Assembly (NCBI RefSeq): GCF_002291145.1
Contig: NZ_NTGE01000164.1
Location: 62,001-126,000, forward strand
Source of the DNA: Streptomyces sp. SA15
GTDB taxonomy: Bacteria > Actinomycetota > Actinomycetes > Streptomycetales > Streptomycetaceae
Direction: 5' to 3'
DNA length: 64,000 nt
A model generated the notes under the pieces. That model searched no databases. It was given only the letters and a program-made list of their open reading frames with translations, and was not told where the DNA came from. Both the position numbers and the translations under genes were made by a program. Positions 10,001 to 18,290 of the stretch are shown piece after piece; the first letter of the stretch is position 1; each line of letters begins with the position of its first letter.

Positions 10001-10374
10001 GCCCCCTGGACCCCCGTCGGCCCTGAAAGGGCCTCGTCCTCAAACGCCGGACGGGCTGGATTTGCCGGACTCGGCTGAGAAGTCACCGGACGCGACTCAA
10101 CCGTTTCGGGGCGCTCCTCCCCCGCCCGATAAACCGTCAGAATCTCGTTCGTCGCCGTGTCCCGCACCGCGTTGAACCAGCGCCGGCAGCCCGCCGCGTG
10201 GCTCCACCGCTCGGCGAACGGGCCCTTCGGGTTGTCGCGGAAGAACAGGTACCGGGCCCACTCCTCGTCGCTGAGCGCCGACGGGTCCTCGGGGTAGGGC
10301 ACATGGGCCTGGCCGCCGTAGTGGAACTCGGCCTCGTCGCGGGGCCCGCACCACGGGCAGGGGATGAGCAGCAT
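7090..10374 (-). CDS. soxDA: Fused sarcosine oxidase delta-alpha subunit
   Basis: One 1094-residue frame carries both small and large subunits. Residues 1-88 are SoxD, with the zinc cysteines in IPCPWCG and AAGC. Residues about 89-158 are a low-complexity Pro/Gly/Glu linker. Residues 159-1094 are SoxA, with an N-terminal domain (TPISFTFDG), a dinucleotide site (LLIVGAGPAGLAAAAAAAKS) and a C-terminal GcvT-like folate domain. The complex oxidises sarcosine to glycine and passes the methyl to tetrahydrofolate as 5,10-methylene-THF. I took the ATG at 10374 because SoxD starts MLLIPCPWCG. There is no stop between the halves. DNA at 9950-10073, encoding the linker, matches a known Streptomyces intergenic repeat. 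soxB lies 28 bp upstream. Confidence 0.88.
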   Translation of the reverse strand: MLLIPCPWCGPRDEAEFHYGGQAHVPYPEDPSALSDEEWARYLFFRDNPKGPFAERWSHAAGCRRWFNAVRDTATNEILTVYRAGEERPETVESRPVTSQPSPANPARPAFEDEALSGPTGVQGAEPPGGVEGAEPLQEGTGRGGGGAASISGSAAGQPFRHPTRGRVHRDTPISFTFDGTEYQGYRGDTLASALLANGVIQAGTSIKLGRPRGIFSAGVEEPNAVIQIEAPFPEPMLPATTVELYDGLVASSLTGQGRLAAEPDPARYDAVHAHCDLLIVGAGPAGLAAAAAAAKSGARVIVADDQPELGGTLLGTAELPDWVEETTARLDVAPEVRVLRRTTVFGHYDDNHLLAVERRTNHLGAGAPENVSRERVWRIRARRVVLATGAHERSLAFADNDRPGVMLATSARTYVNRYGVLPGRHAVVFTTNDSAYPTALDLAAAGVSVQAVVDTRPEPGEWAGRARAAGIEVLTGHAVTGTQGDARITAVTVAPYGESAGQREFAADLLLVSGGWNPVAHLFSQAGGKLRHDEELGTFVPDTCRQAVEVAGSASGVFDLAGVLAQGAAAGARAIEAEGYTPETPGLPQPAAQPYTPAMHVFTVAGREAAPRFVDLQRDVTVHDLARATGAGMRSVEHTKRYTTAGTANDQGKTSGVLAGGVVAELLGVDVSALGTTTFRPPYTPVSFAALAGRDRGALHDPIRVTAIHEWHAAHGALFENVGQWKRPWYYPRDGEDMESAVLRECAAARESVAFMDASTLGKIDVQGPDAAVFLDLLYTNMMSTLKVGMIRYGVMCRPDGMVFDDGTVIRLDQDRFLVTTTTGNAAAVLDWMEEWLQTEWPELKVHCTSVTEQWATVALVGPKSREVLGSLAPRLAVANEDFPFMAWRETTVAGIEARVCRISFSGELAYEINVSPWQALALWQALYEAGAPYGITPYGTEAMHVLRAEKGYPIIGQDTDGTVTPHDLGMNWVVSKKKPDFIGKRSYARADTARPDRKHLVGLLPEDPGAFLPEGTHLVADSVLPAPPVPMLGHVTSSYRSAALGRTFALALIKGGRERIGERLYAPVGARLVPVTVASPVLYDPEGARRDG
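9950..10073. repeat. Streptomyces-type palindromic intergenic repeat lying inside the soxDA coding frame
   Basis: Two hairpins stand side by side: AAGGGGC-TCC-GCCCCTT (9964-9980) and CCAGGGGGC-TCC-GCCCCCTGG (9989-10009). They are followed at about 10033-10065 by CCTCAAACGCCGGACGGG and flanking bases. From memory these modules recur between genes in many Streptomyces genomes. Here the element is translated without a stop and supplies about 40 residues of the linker between SoxD and SoxA. Confidence 0.75.
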
Positions 10375-10402
10375 GGTTCGGCTCCCAAAGAGTCCAGTGG
10401 TC

Positions 10403-11635
10403 CTAGTGGGCCACCGCGGCCGCGCCGTGCTCGTCGACGAGCGCACCGGTGGTGAAACGGTCGAGCGAGAAGGGGGCGTTCAGCGGATGCGGTGTGTCGT
10501 GGGCGATGGTGTGGGCGTAGACCCAGCCCACGCCCGGGGTGGCCTTGAAACCGCCCGTGCCCCAGCCGCAGTTGAGGTAGAGGTTGTCGACCGGGGTCAG
10601 GCCGATGATCGGTGAGGCGTCAGGGCTGACGTCGACGATGCCGCCCCAGGTGCGCAGGACGTGAGCGCGGGCGAAGACCGGGAAGAGCTCCAGGGCCGCG
10701 GACATCTGCTCCTCGATGATGTGGAAGGCGCCACGCTGGGTGTAGGAGTTGTAGGCGTCGACGCCCGCGCCCATCACCAACTCGCCCTTGTGCGCCTGGC
10801 TGACGTACACGTGAACCGCGTTGGACATCACGACCGTCGGGTGCACCGGCTCCAGCAGCTCCGACACCAGTGCCTGCAACGGGTGGCTCTGCAGCGGCAG
10901 TTCGATGCCCGCCATCGCGGCGAGGACCGAGGTGTGGCCCGCCGAGCACAGCGCCACCCTGCCCGCCGCGATCGGGCCGCGGTTCGTCTGGACTCCCACC
11001 ACCCGGTTGCCGACCACGTCCAGGCCGGTGACCTCGCAGTTCTGGATGATGTCGATCCCGGCGGCGTCCGCCGAGCGGGCCAGGCCCCAGGCGACGTGGT
11101 CGTGCTTGGCGATGCCGGCACGCGGCTGATAGGTGGCGCCCAGGACCGGGTAGCGCACGTCCGGGGAGATGTTGACGATCGGGCAGACTTCCTTGACGCC
11201 GTCCGCGTCGAGCCACTCGGCGTCCACGCCGTTGAGGCGGTTCGCCTCGACGCGGCGCACGCTGTCGCGGACGTCCTGGAAGCTGTGCGCGAGGTTGAGC
11301 ACGCCACGCTGGGAGAAGAGGATCGGGTAGTCGAGCTCATCCGCCAGGCCCTCCCACAGCTTGAGCGCGTGCTCGTAGATGCCGGCGCTCTCGTCCCAGA
11401 GGTAGTTGGAGCGGATGATCGTGGTGTTGCGGGCCATGTTGCCGCCCGCCAGCCAGCCCTTCTCCAGCACCGCTACATTCGTGATGCCGTGGTTCTTCGC
11501 CAGGTAGTGGGCGGTGGCCAGACCGTGGCCGCCGCCGCCCACGATGATGACGTCGTACGACCGCTTCGGCTCGGGGTTGCGCCACAACCAGTCGGGGTGC
11601 TCCGGGAGTTCGGCGCCGGGGGTGCGAGGGCTCAT
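10403..11635 (-). CDS. soxB: Sarcosine oxidase beta subunit
   Basis: SoxB holds the FAD and covalent FMN and oxidises sarcosine in the heterotetrameric enzyme. The 410-residue protein starts with a dinucleotide-binding fold (YDVIIVGGGGHGLATAHYLA) and has the family blocks GNMARNTTIIRSNYLWD, RAGIAKHDHVAWG and YLNCGWGTGGFKATPG. The ATG at 11635 has GGAGG 7 bases upstream; the longer frame upstream has no homology. It lies between folD and soxDA in one operon. Confidence 0.94.
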   Translation of the reverse strand: MSPRTPGAELPEHPDWLWRNPEPKRSYDVIIVGGGGHGLATAHYLAKNHGITNVAVLEKGWLAGGNMARNTTIIRSNYLWDESAGIYEHALKLWEGLADELDYPILFSQRGVLNLAHSFQDVRDSVRRVEANRLNGVDAEWLDADGVKEVCPIVNISPDVRYPVLGATYQPRAGIAKHDHVAWGLARSADAAGIDIIQNCEVTGLDVVGNRVVGVQTNRGPIAAGRVALCSAGHTSVLAAMAGIELPLQSHPLQALVSELLEPVHPTVVMSNAVHVYVSQAHKGELVMGAGVDAYNSYTQRGAFHIIEEQMSAALELFPVFARAHVLRTWGGIVDVSPDASPIIGLTPVDNLYLNCGWGTGGFKATPGVGWVYAHTIAHDTPHPLNAPFSLDRFTTGALVDEHGAAAVAH

Positions 11636-11669
11636 CGAACGCCTCCGGCCAGGGGGATGCTCAGCGTAT

Positions 11670-12530
11670 TCATGGAGTGTTCGCGTTCCTCTCGGCTGCC
11701 TCGACGACATTGGCCAACAGCATCGCCCGCGTCATGGGGCCCACTCCCCCGGGCATCGGCGCGAGCCATCCGGCGACCTGGGCGGCGTCCGGGTGGACAT
11801 CGCCGACCAGCCCCTGATCGGTCCGGGTGATGCCGACGTCCAGGACCGCCGCGCCCGGGCGCAGCAGGTCGGGGGTGACCAGCCCGGGCGAGCCGGCGGC
11901 CGCGATGACGATGTCGGCCTCGCGCACGTGCCAGGCCAGGCCCTTGGTGCCGGTGTGGCACAGGGTGACGGTGGCGTTCTCTGACCTGCGGGTGAGCAGC
12001 AGGCCGAGGGGACGTCCGACCGTGATGCCCCGGCCGATCACACACACCCGCGCTCCCGCGAGCGGCACTTCGTACCGGCGCAGCAGTTCGACGATGCCGT
12101 GCGGAGTACACGGCAGCGGCGCCTCGACGCCCAGGACGAGTCGGCCGAGGTTGACAGGGTGCAGGCCGTCGGCGTCCTTGGCCGGGTCCATACGTTCCAG
12201 CACGGCGTTCGCGTTCAGATGGCGCGGGAGCGGGAGCTGGACGATGTATCCCGTACAGGCCGGGTCCGCGTTGAGCTCGTCGATGACGTCCTCGACCTGC
12301 TGTTGCGACGCGTCGGCGGGCAGCTCGCGCCGGATGGACGCGATGCCCACCTGCGCGCAGTCACGGTGCTTGCCGGCGACGTAGGCACGGCTGCCGGGGT
12401 CGTCACCGATCAGAACGGTACCCAGTCCCGGCGTGCGGCCGACGGTAGCGGTCAACTTGGCCACGCGCTCGGCCAATGCGCGGCGAACCTCGGCGGCGGT
12501 CGCCTTGCCGTCGAGCAACTGTGCGTTCAC
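11670..12530 (-). CDS. folD: Bifunctional methylene-THF dehydrogenase / methenyl-THF cyclohydrolase
   Basis: FolD converts 5,10-methylene-THF to 10-formyl-THF with NADP. The protein has 286 residues. The catalytic lysine lies in SRAYVAGKHRDC, followed by DADGLHPVNLG, CTPHGIVELL and the cofactor site VIGRGITVGRPLG. The GTG at 12530 has AAAGGAG 8 bases upstream. Placement between dimethylglycine dehydrogenase and sarcosine oxidase, both of which make methylene-THF, shows it is there to take that product toward PurU. Confidence 0.95.
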   Translation of the reverse strand: MNAQLLDGKATAAEVRRALAERVAKLTATVGRTPGLGTVLIGDDPGSRAYVAGKHRDCAQVGIASIRRELPADASQQQVEDVIDELNADPACTGYIVQLPLPRHLNANAVLERMDPAKDADGLHPVNLGRLVLGVEAPLPCTPHGIVELLRRYEVPLAGARVCVIGRGITVGRPLGLLLTRRSENATVTLCHTGTKGLAWHVREADIVIAAAGSPGLVTPDLLRPGAAVLDVGITRTDQGLVGDVHPDAAQVAGWLAPMPGGVGPMTRAMLLANVVEAAERNANTP

Positions 12531-12567
12531 CGACGGTACTCCTTTCCCGTGGAGGCGGCGCTCTGTG

Positions 12568-15006
12568 TCAGCCACGGAGGCGGGACATGGCAGGGTCGAA
12601 CAGGGGCTCCTTGGCGACGACCGCCTCGACGCGCTGGTCGAAGTAGCCGATGTGCACGGTCGTGCCGGGGACGGCCAGCTCCGCGGGGAGCCAGGCGTAG
12701 GCGATGCCCTTGCCGATCGTGTAGCCGTAGGCGGCGCTGGTGACATAGCCGACCGCGCGGTCGCCGTCGTACACCGGCTCCTTGCCCATGACGACCGACC
12801 GCGGATCGTCGATGGTGAGGCAGGTCAGCTTGCGCCGCACGTTCTCCTTACGGCGCTCCAGCGCGGCCTTGCCGATGAAGTCTTCCTTGTCGAGCTTGAC
12901 GGCGAAGCCGACGCCGGCCTCGTAGGGGTCGTGCTCGTAGGTCATGTCGGTGCCGAAGGAGCGGTAACCCTTCTCCAGCCGGAGGCTGTTGAAGGCGCCG
13001 CGGCCGGCGATGACGCCGCCGAGGGGCCTTGCCGCTTGCCACAGGGTGTCCCACAGCTTCAGGCCCTGGTCGGCGGTGGTGTAGAGCTCCCAGCCGAGCT
13101 CACCGACGTACGACAGGCGCATCGCGGTGACCGGGACGCTGCCGATGTAGGCGCGCTTGGCGCGGAAGTACTTCAGGCCGTCATGGGAGAAGTCCTCGTC
13201 CGTCAGCGGCTGCAGGACCTTGCGGGCCAGCGGACCCCACAGGCCGATGCAGCAGGTGCCGGGGGTGATGTCGCGGACCTGGACCGTGCCGTCGGCGGGG
13301 AGGTGGCGGGTGAACCAGTCGAGGTCCAGGTTGCCGTTGGCGCCGACCTGGAAGAGGTCGCGGGCCAGGCGGGCGACGGTGATGTCGCTGCGGATGCCGC
13401 CGTCGTGGTCGAGGAGCAGCGTGTACGTCACCGACCCCACGGACTTGGCCACCTTGCCGGTGACCAGCCGCTCCAGGAAGTCCGCGGCACCCGGGCCGGT
13501 CACCTCCAGCCGCTTGAGGGCCGTCATGTCGTACATCGCCACAGTCTCGCGGGTGACCTGCGCCTCGACGCCGACGATGGGCGACCAGTACTGCGCGGCC
13601 CAGTCGTTGGGGGTGGGGATGCTGCGGCCTTCGACTAGGCGCGCGTTGGCCTCGTACCACTGCGGGCGCTCCCAGCCGTTCGCCTCTAGGAAGAAGGCGC
13701 CCAGCTCCTGCTGGCGGGCGTGGAAGGGGCTGGTGCGGATCGGGCGCGGGTCCCCCGACGGCTGCAGCGGGTGCAGGATGTCGTAGACCTCGACGAAGTT
13801 CTGGCAGTCGCGGGCCAGGACGTACTCGGGGGAGAGCTGGTGCGGCTCGAAGCGGTTGACGTCGCACTCGTGCAGGTCGAAGGACGAGCAGTAGCCGTCG
13901 ACCAGCCACTCGGCCATCGCACGCCCCACGCCCGCGGAGTGGGTGACCCACACGGCCTCGGCCACCCAGAAGCCCTTGACGTCCGGGGACTCGCCGAGCA
14001 GCGGATTGCCGTCGGTGGTGAAGGAGAACAGGCCGTTGATGCCCTCCTCCACCTTCGCTTCCCTGGTCGCGGGGAGCAGGGACTGCGTCTCGGTCCAGGC
14101 GGGCTCGAAGTCCGCCTCGGTGAACGTCAGAACCGACGGCATCTCGTCGGCCTCGTCCACGGACAGGATGTCGTCGGCGGAGATGGGCATCGGGCGGTGA
14201 CCGTAGTAGCCGATGCCGATGCCGTCGAAGCGGTCGCGGTAGTAGAGGTCGGCGTCCTGGTGCCGCAGGATCGGGCGGACCGCCTCCTCGGTCTGGCCGA
14301 CGAGGGCAGGGACGGGGCCGGTCCAGGCGAGTTGGTGGGCGAGCGGGGTGAGCGGGAGCTTCATGCCGACCATACGCGCGATCCTCGGGCCCCAGATGCC
14401 GGCACAGCACACCACGATGTCGGCCGGGATCTCGCCCTGGTCGGTCAGGACGCCGGTCACCTCGCCGTCGGCCCGAGTCACGTCGAGCACCTCATGGCGG
14501 GCCAGGAAGCGCACGCCGCGCTCGGTGGCCCGGCGGATCTGCGCCTCGACGGCGAGGACCGCCTTGGCGAGGCCGTCGGTCGGGACGAGAAGGCCGCCGA
14601 GCACCTTGTCGCGGTCGACCAGCGGGTGTCGCTCGACGCACTCGTCGGGGGTCAGGATCCGGGATTCGATGCCCCAGGCGGCGATCCAGCCGTGGCGGCG
14701 GTGCAGTTCCGCCAGGCGCTCCGGGGTGGTCGCCACTTCCAGCCCCCCGACCTGCAGGAAGCAGGGCTCGCCGTCGACGTCGAGGGAGCAGAACTTCTCG
14801 ACGGTGTAGCGGGCCAGCTCGGTCATGGTCTTGGAGGGGTTCGTCTGGAAGACCAGGCCCGGGGCGTGCGACGACGAGCCGCCGGTGGCGGGGAGCGGGC
14901 CCTGGTCGACCACGGTCACTTCGGTCCAGCCGCGCGCGGAGATCTCGTCCGCGAGTGCCGCGCCGACGACCCCCGCTCCGATGATGACCACTCGGGGTCC
15001 CGCCAT
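12568..15006 (-). CDS. Dimethylglycine dehydrogenase/oxidase, FAD and folate dependent
   Basis: The 812-residue protein has the layout of dimethylglycine or sarcosine dehydrogenases: an FAD-dependent oxidoreductase half (about 5-365, starting VVIIGAGVVGAALADEI), then a middle domain, then a GcvT folate barrel (about 430-700) and a GcvT C-terminal domain. SHAPGLVFQTNPSKTM contains the histidine to which FAD is covalently bound in relatives. It would demethylate dimethylglycine to sarcosine and deliver methylene-THF. The ATG at 15006 has GGAGGTG 6 bases upstream. It opens the folD-sox operon and carries the paired IclR-type operator upstream. Confidence 0.88.
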   Translation of the reverse strand: MAGPRVVIIGAGVVGAALADEISARGWTEVTVVDQGPLPATGGSSSHAPGLVFQTNPSKTMTELARYTVEKFCSLDVDGEPCFLQVGGLEVATTPERLAELHRRHGWIAAWGIESRILTPDECVERHPLVDRDKVLGGLLVPTDGLAKAVLAVEAQIRRATERGVRFLARHEVLDVTRADGEVTGVLTDQGEIPADIVVCCAGIWGPRIARMVGMKLPLTPLAHQLAWTGPVPALVGQTEEAVRPILRHQDADLYYRDRFDGIGIGYYGHRPMPISADDILSVDEADEMPSVLTFTEADFEPAWTETQSLLPATREAKVEEGINGLFSFTTDGNPLLGESPDVKGFWVAEAVWVTHSAGVGRAMAEWLVDGYCSSFDLHECDVNRFEPHQLSPEYVLARDCQNFVEVYDILHPLQPSGDPRPIRTSPFHARQQELGAFFLEANGWERPQWYEANARLVEGRSIPTPNDWAAQYWSPIVGVEAQVTRETVAMYDMTALKRLEVTGPGAADFLERLVTGKVAKSVGSVTYTLLLDHDGGIRSDITVARLARDLFQVGANGNLDLDWFTRHLPADGTVQVRDITPGTCCIGLWGPLARKVLQPLTDEDFSHDGLKYFRAKRAYIGSVPVTAMRLSYVGELGWELYTTADQGLKLWDTLWQAARPLGGVIAGRGAFNSLRLEKGYRSFGTDMTYEHDPYEAGVGFAVKLDKEDFIGKAALERRKENVRRKLTCLTIDDPRSVVMGKEPVYDGDRAVGYVTSAAYGYTIGKGIAYAWLPAELAVPGTTVHIGYFDQRVEAVVAKEPLFDPAMSRLRG

Positions 15007-15045
15007 CGCCGCACCTCCGGTTTGATAACCAGTCGAGCCGATCCA

Positions 15046-15081
15046 GTTGCTGCCTACGCAACATGCTTCAGGTTGCGCAAC
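15046..15081. promoter_or_regulatory. Tandem IclR-type operator pair at the dimethylglycine dehydrogenase operon
   Basis: GTTGCTGCCTACGCAAC at 15046 has both arms perfect. The partner GCTTCAGGTTGCGCAAC at 15065 has an exact right arm and lies exactly 19 bp further. The pair sits 40-75 bp upstream of the start codon, in promoter position. Confidence 0.65.
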
Positions 15082-15187
15082 TCAATGTGCCTGGCGGACA
15101 AGTGGGTGTCAAGAGGGTCCGTGACGTCGGAGAACAGGCCGGAGCGCGGGTGGGGCGTGGGTGGAAACAAAGGCCCGAACACGGCAA

Positions 15188-15231
15188 TGCCCGGTGGGCG
15201 GAGCGCACCTGTGCACTCCGCCCACCGGGCA
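15188..15231. terminator. Hairpin terminator after proX
   Basis: The stem TGCCCGGTGGGCGGAG (15188-15203) pairs with its full complement at 15216-15231 around a 12-base loop. It lies about 60 bp beyond the proX stop on the minus strand. It separates the betB-proVWX transcript from the following dehydrogenase operon. Confidence 0.7.
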
Positions 15232-15244
15232 CTTCCGAGCGGCT

Positions 15245-15289
15245 TCCGGCTTCGGTCTCCGGCTTCGGCTTCGGCTTCGGCTTCCGGTA
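15245..15289. repeat. Imperfect GGCTTC hexamer repeats between proX and its terminator
   Basis: The plus strand has GGCTTC-type units repeated about six times, the clearest being GGCTTCGGCTTCGGCTTC. They begin right after the proX stop and look like slippage expansion of non-coding sequence. I see no coding role. Confidence 0.6.
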
Positions 15290-16267
15290 CTACTTGATCC
15301 AGGCGTCCACCTTGTCGCGGTTGGCCTCGACCCACTTCTTCGCCGCCGCCTCGGGGGCCATCTTGTCCACCGCGATGTACTTGGCCACGGTGTTCTGGTC
15401 GTCGTTCGTCCAGGTGAAGTTCTTCACCAGGTCATAGGCCGGGCTGCCCGACTCGGCGAACTTCGCGCTGACGATCTTGTCCAGCTTGTACACGGGGTAG
15501 TCGCAGGCGACCTTCTCGGCGTCGGCGTCACAACCGGTCTTGTACTCCGGCAGTTTGACCTTCACCAGCGGCACCTCGGACATGAACCACTGCGGCTCGT
15601 AGAAGTAGCCGATCACCCATTCCTTGTTCTTCTCCGCCTTGCGGAAGGCCTGGATGAGTGCGGTCTCGCTGCCCGCATACACCACCTTGAAGTCCAGCTT
15701 CAGGTTCTTCACCAGCGCCGCGTCGTTGGTCACGAACGACGGGTCACCGTCGAGGAGCTGGCCCTTGCCGCCCGACTCGGACGTCCTGAACCTGTCGGCG
15801 TACTTGTTGAGGTTGTTCCAGTCGGTGATGTCCGGGTGCGCCTTGGCCAGCCACGGCGGCACGTACCAGCCGATGAGGCCTTCGTTGCCGGTCGGGCCCG
15901 CGTCGACGGCGGTCTTCTGGTCGGTGATGTACTTCTTCTTCAGGTCGTCGTGACCCCAGTTCTCGACGACGGCGTCGACCTCGCCCGTCCCGAAACCCTG
16001 CCAGGCGATCTCTTCCTTCAGATCCTTCTGGTTGACCTTGCAGCCGAGGTCCTGCTCCGCGACGTACGCGAGGACCGCAGCGTTCGCCTCGTAGCCCACC
16101 CACGGGTTGACGGCGAGGTTGAAGGTGCCGCACTTGCCGGAGCTGCCCGAGCCACCGGCCTCCGAGGAGCTGTCACCGACCTTCGCACCGCCGCAGGCGG
16201 TGAGGGTGAGGCCGAGGACCGCTATGCCGGCCGCGCCGACTCTCCACTGTCTGACTTGCCCTGCCAT
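15290..16267 (-). CDS. proX: Glycine betaine/quaternary-amine ABC transporter substrate-binding lipoprotein
   Basis: This 325-residue OpuAC-family binding protein has an N-terminal signal peptide ending in a lipobox (LTLTACGG), so it is anchored outside the membrane. The mature part reads CGTFNLAVNPWVGYEA and continues with tryptophans (WVGYEA, ENWGHDD, EPQWFMSEVP) of the kind that form the aromatic cage for quaternary ammonium groups. The ATG at 16267 lies 14 bp after proW. A close paralogue stands alone at 35058. Confidence 0.92.
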   Translation of the reverse strand: MAGQVRQWRVGAAGIAVLGLTLTACGGAKVGDSSSEAGGSGSSGKCGTFNLAVNPWVGYEANAAVLAYVAEQDLGCKVNQKDLKEEIAWQGFGTGEVDAVVENWGHDDLKKKYITDQKTAVDAGPTGNEGLIGWYVPPWLAKAHPDITDWNNLNKYADRFRTSESGGKGQLLDGDPSFVTNDAALVKNLKLDFKVVYAGSETALIQAFRKAEKNKEWVIGYFYEPQWFMSEVPLVKVKLPEYKTGCDADAEKVACDYPVYKLDKIVSAKFAESGSPAYDLVKNFTWTNDDQNTVAKYIAVDKMAPEAAAKKWVEANRDKVDAWIK

Positions 16268-16280
16268 TGCCAGTTGCTCC

Positions 16281-18290
16281 TTACGCGGTCACGCGCCGTG
16301 CCGCTGCCTGAGTGATCCGGTCGAACATGACTCCGAGAAGGACGATGGCCAGCCCCGCGGCGAGCCCCTTCCCGTACAGCTCCCCCTGTGAGAATCCGGC
16401 CACGACGTCGTAGCCGAGGGCGCCCGCGCCTACCAGGCCGCCCACCACAACCATCGACAGCACGTAGATCAGGCCCTGGTTGGTCGCGAGCGTCAGGGCG
16501 CCGCGTGCCATCGGCAGTTGGACCTTGGTGATGATCTGCCAGGTGTTGCACCCGGTGGACGTCGCCGCTTCGACGGTGGTTTCCGGCACCGCCCGCACCC
16601 CGTCGGCGATGATCTTGATGGCGACCGGCGCCGCGTAGACGATCGCGGCGACGATGGCCGTGAAGCGGGTCGCGCCGAACAGCGCGAGGAACGGAACGAG
16701 ATAGACGAACGGCGGCATGACCTGCGCCGCGTCCAGGGTGGGCCGCAGAACCCGGTCCACGAGCAGGCTGCGCCCCATCCATACCCCGAAGGCGACGCCG
16801 AGCACCATCACCAGCACCGTGGCAACGACGGTCGACGCCAGCGTCGTCATGGCGTCCGACCACACGCCCGTGCCGACCAGCAGGCTCACGCACACGGCCG
16901 CGGTGATCCCGGCGCGCCAGCCGCCGAGGACCGTGCCGAGGCCGATCAGCGCCAGGCCGACGAGCCACCACGGGGAGTCGGTGAGCAGCGTCTGGAACGG
17001 GTTGAGCAGGGCGTTGGTGAGGGCGTCGCGGAAGGAGTTGGTCAGGCCCGACAGGTTGTCCTGCGCCCAGGTCGTCGCGGTGTCGGCAGCCCTCACAATG
17101 GAGCTGCCGATGCCGCCCTCGCCGGGAAACTCCGCCGCCCATACATAGGTGTGCGACATGTAGACCAGCACTGCCGTGACCACCGCTCCCGCCCCCAGCA
17201 GCGGCCGCCGCCACCTGAGGAAGCGGCTGCCGGAGCGCCGGGCGGTCTCCGCGCGTGCGCTGGCGGCGGTGGTGACCCGGTCCAGCACGATGGCCATGAC
17301 GACGATGGACAGTCCCGCGTTGAAGGCCGTGCCGACGTCGAGGGACTGCAGGGCCTGGATGACGGTCTTGCCGAGTCCGGGGGCGTCGATCAGGGCGGCG
17401 ATGGTCACCATGGCCAGGGCGGCCATGATGGTCTGGTTGACGCCCATCACGACGGTCCGCTTGGACATCGGCAGCAGAACCTTGACCAGGGCCTGCCGCC
17501 GTGTGGCGCCCAGTGAGTCGGCCGCCTCGACCGTCGTCTCCGGTACGGAGCGGATGGCGTGCGCGGTGATGCGGATCGCCGGCGGCGCCGCATAGATCAT
17601 GGTCGCGATGGTGGCGGAGGCCGGCCCGATGAGGAAGAACAGGGTCAGTGGGGCCAGATAGACGAAGGTCGGCATCGTCTGCATGAAGTCCAGAAGCGGC
17701 GTCACGATCCGGTTGAACCGGTCGGACAGCCCCGCCCACACGCCCAGGGGGATGGCGAACAGCAGCGCGACGAACACCGCGGAGAGCGTGAGCGCCAGGG
17801 TGTCCATGCTCTCCTGCCACAGCCCCTGCAGCCCCATGAAGGTGAAGCCCGCGACGGCCAGAAGGGCGACCCGCCAGTTGCCCACCGCCCAGGAGACATA
17901 GCCCACGATGCCGACGACGCCGAGCCAGCCGATCTGCGGGACGGGGCGGCCTGCGGCGGGCTGTGAGATCAGTTCCTGGACGAAGGTCACCAGAGTGTCG
18001 ATGACGAGACGGATCTCATTGAAGAAGTAGAGGAACAGCGGATTGGAGTTGCGGTTGGCGCCGATGGAGTCGTTGGCGTCGTTGAACCACCGGTGCAGAT
18101 CCGTGAGGTCCGCCGCCGCCAGATCAAGCGTGTCCTTGCCGCGCAGCACGGCGAAGAGCAGCAGCCAGACAACCAGGATGGCGGCGACGACCGTACGCCG
18201 GCTGACCCTGCGTACGGCCGCGGCGGGCCCGGCGGGCCCGGTGGGCTCAGGCTTCTGCGTTTTCTCGGGCTTCTCCATCGCGACAGTCAT
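16281..18290 (-). CDS. proW: Glycine betaine ABC transporter permease with two tandem permease domains
   Basis: The 669-residue protein contains two complete BPD_transp_1 modules, about residues 150-345 and 470-660. Each has its own coupling (EAA) loop: VEAADSLGATRRQALVKVLL and VEAATSTGCNTWQIITKVQL. A hydrophobic helix stands near the N-terminus (VVAAILVVWLLLFAVL). Most ProW proteins have one module and work as dimers, so this is a fused dimer. The ATG at 18290 overlaps the proV stop (TGATG), indicating coupled translation. Confidence 0.9.
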   Translation of the reverse strand: MTVAMEKPEKTQKPEPTGPAGPAAAVRRVSRRTVVAAILVVWLLLFAVLRGKDTLDLAAADLTDLHRWFNDANDSIGANRNSNPLFLYFFNEIRLVIDTLVTFVQELISQPAAGRPVPQIGWLGVVGIVGYVSWAVGNWRVALLAVAGFTFMGLQGLWQESMDTLALTLSAVFVALLFAIPLGVWAGLSDRFNRIVTPLLDFMQTMPTFVYLAPLTLFFLIGPASATIATMIYAAPPAIRITAHAIRSVPETTVEAADSLGATRRQALVKVLLPMSKRTVVMGVNQTIMAALAMVTIAALIDAPGLGKTVIQALQSLDVGTAFNAGLSIVVMAIVLDRVTTAASARAETARRSGSRFLRWRRPLLGAGAVVTAVLVYMSHTYVWAAEFPGEGGIGSSIVRAADTATTWAQDNLSGLTNSFRDALTNALLNPFQTLLTDSPWWLVGLALIGLGTVLGGWRAGITAAVCVSLLVGTGVWSDAMTTLASTVVATVLVMVLGVAFGVWMGRSLLVDRVLRPTLDAAQVMPPFVYLVPFLALFGATRFTAIVAAIVYAAPVAIKIIADGVRAVPETTVEAATSTGCNTWQIITKVQLPMARGALTLATNQGLIYVLSMVVVGGLVGAGALGYDVVAGFSQGELYGKGLAAGLAIVLLGVMFDRITQAAARRVTA

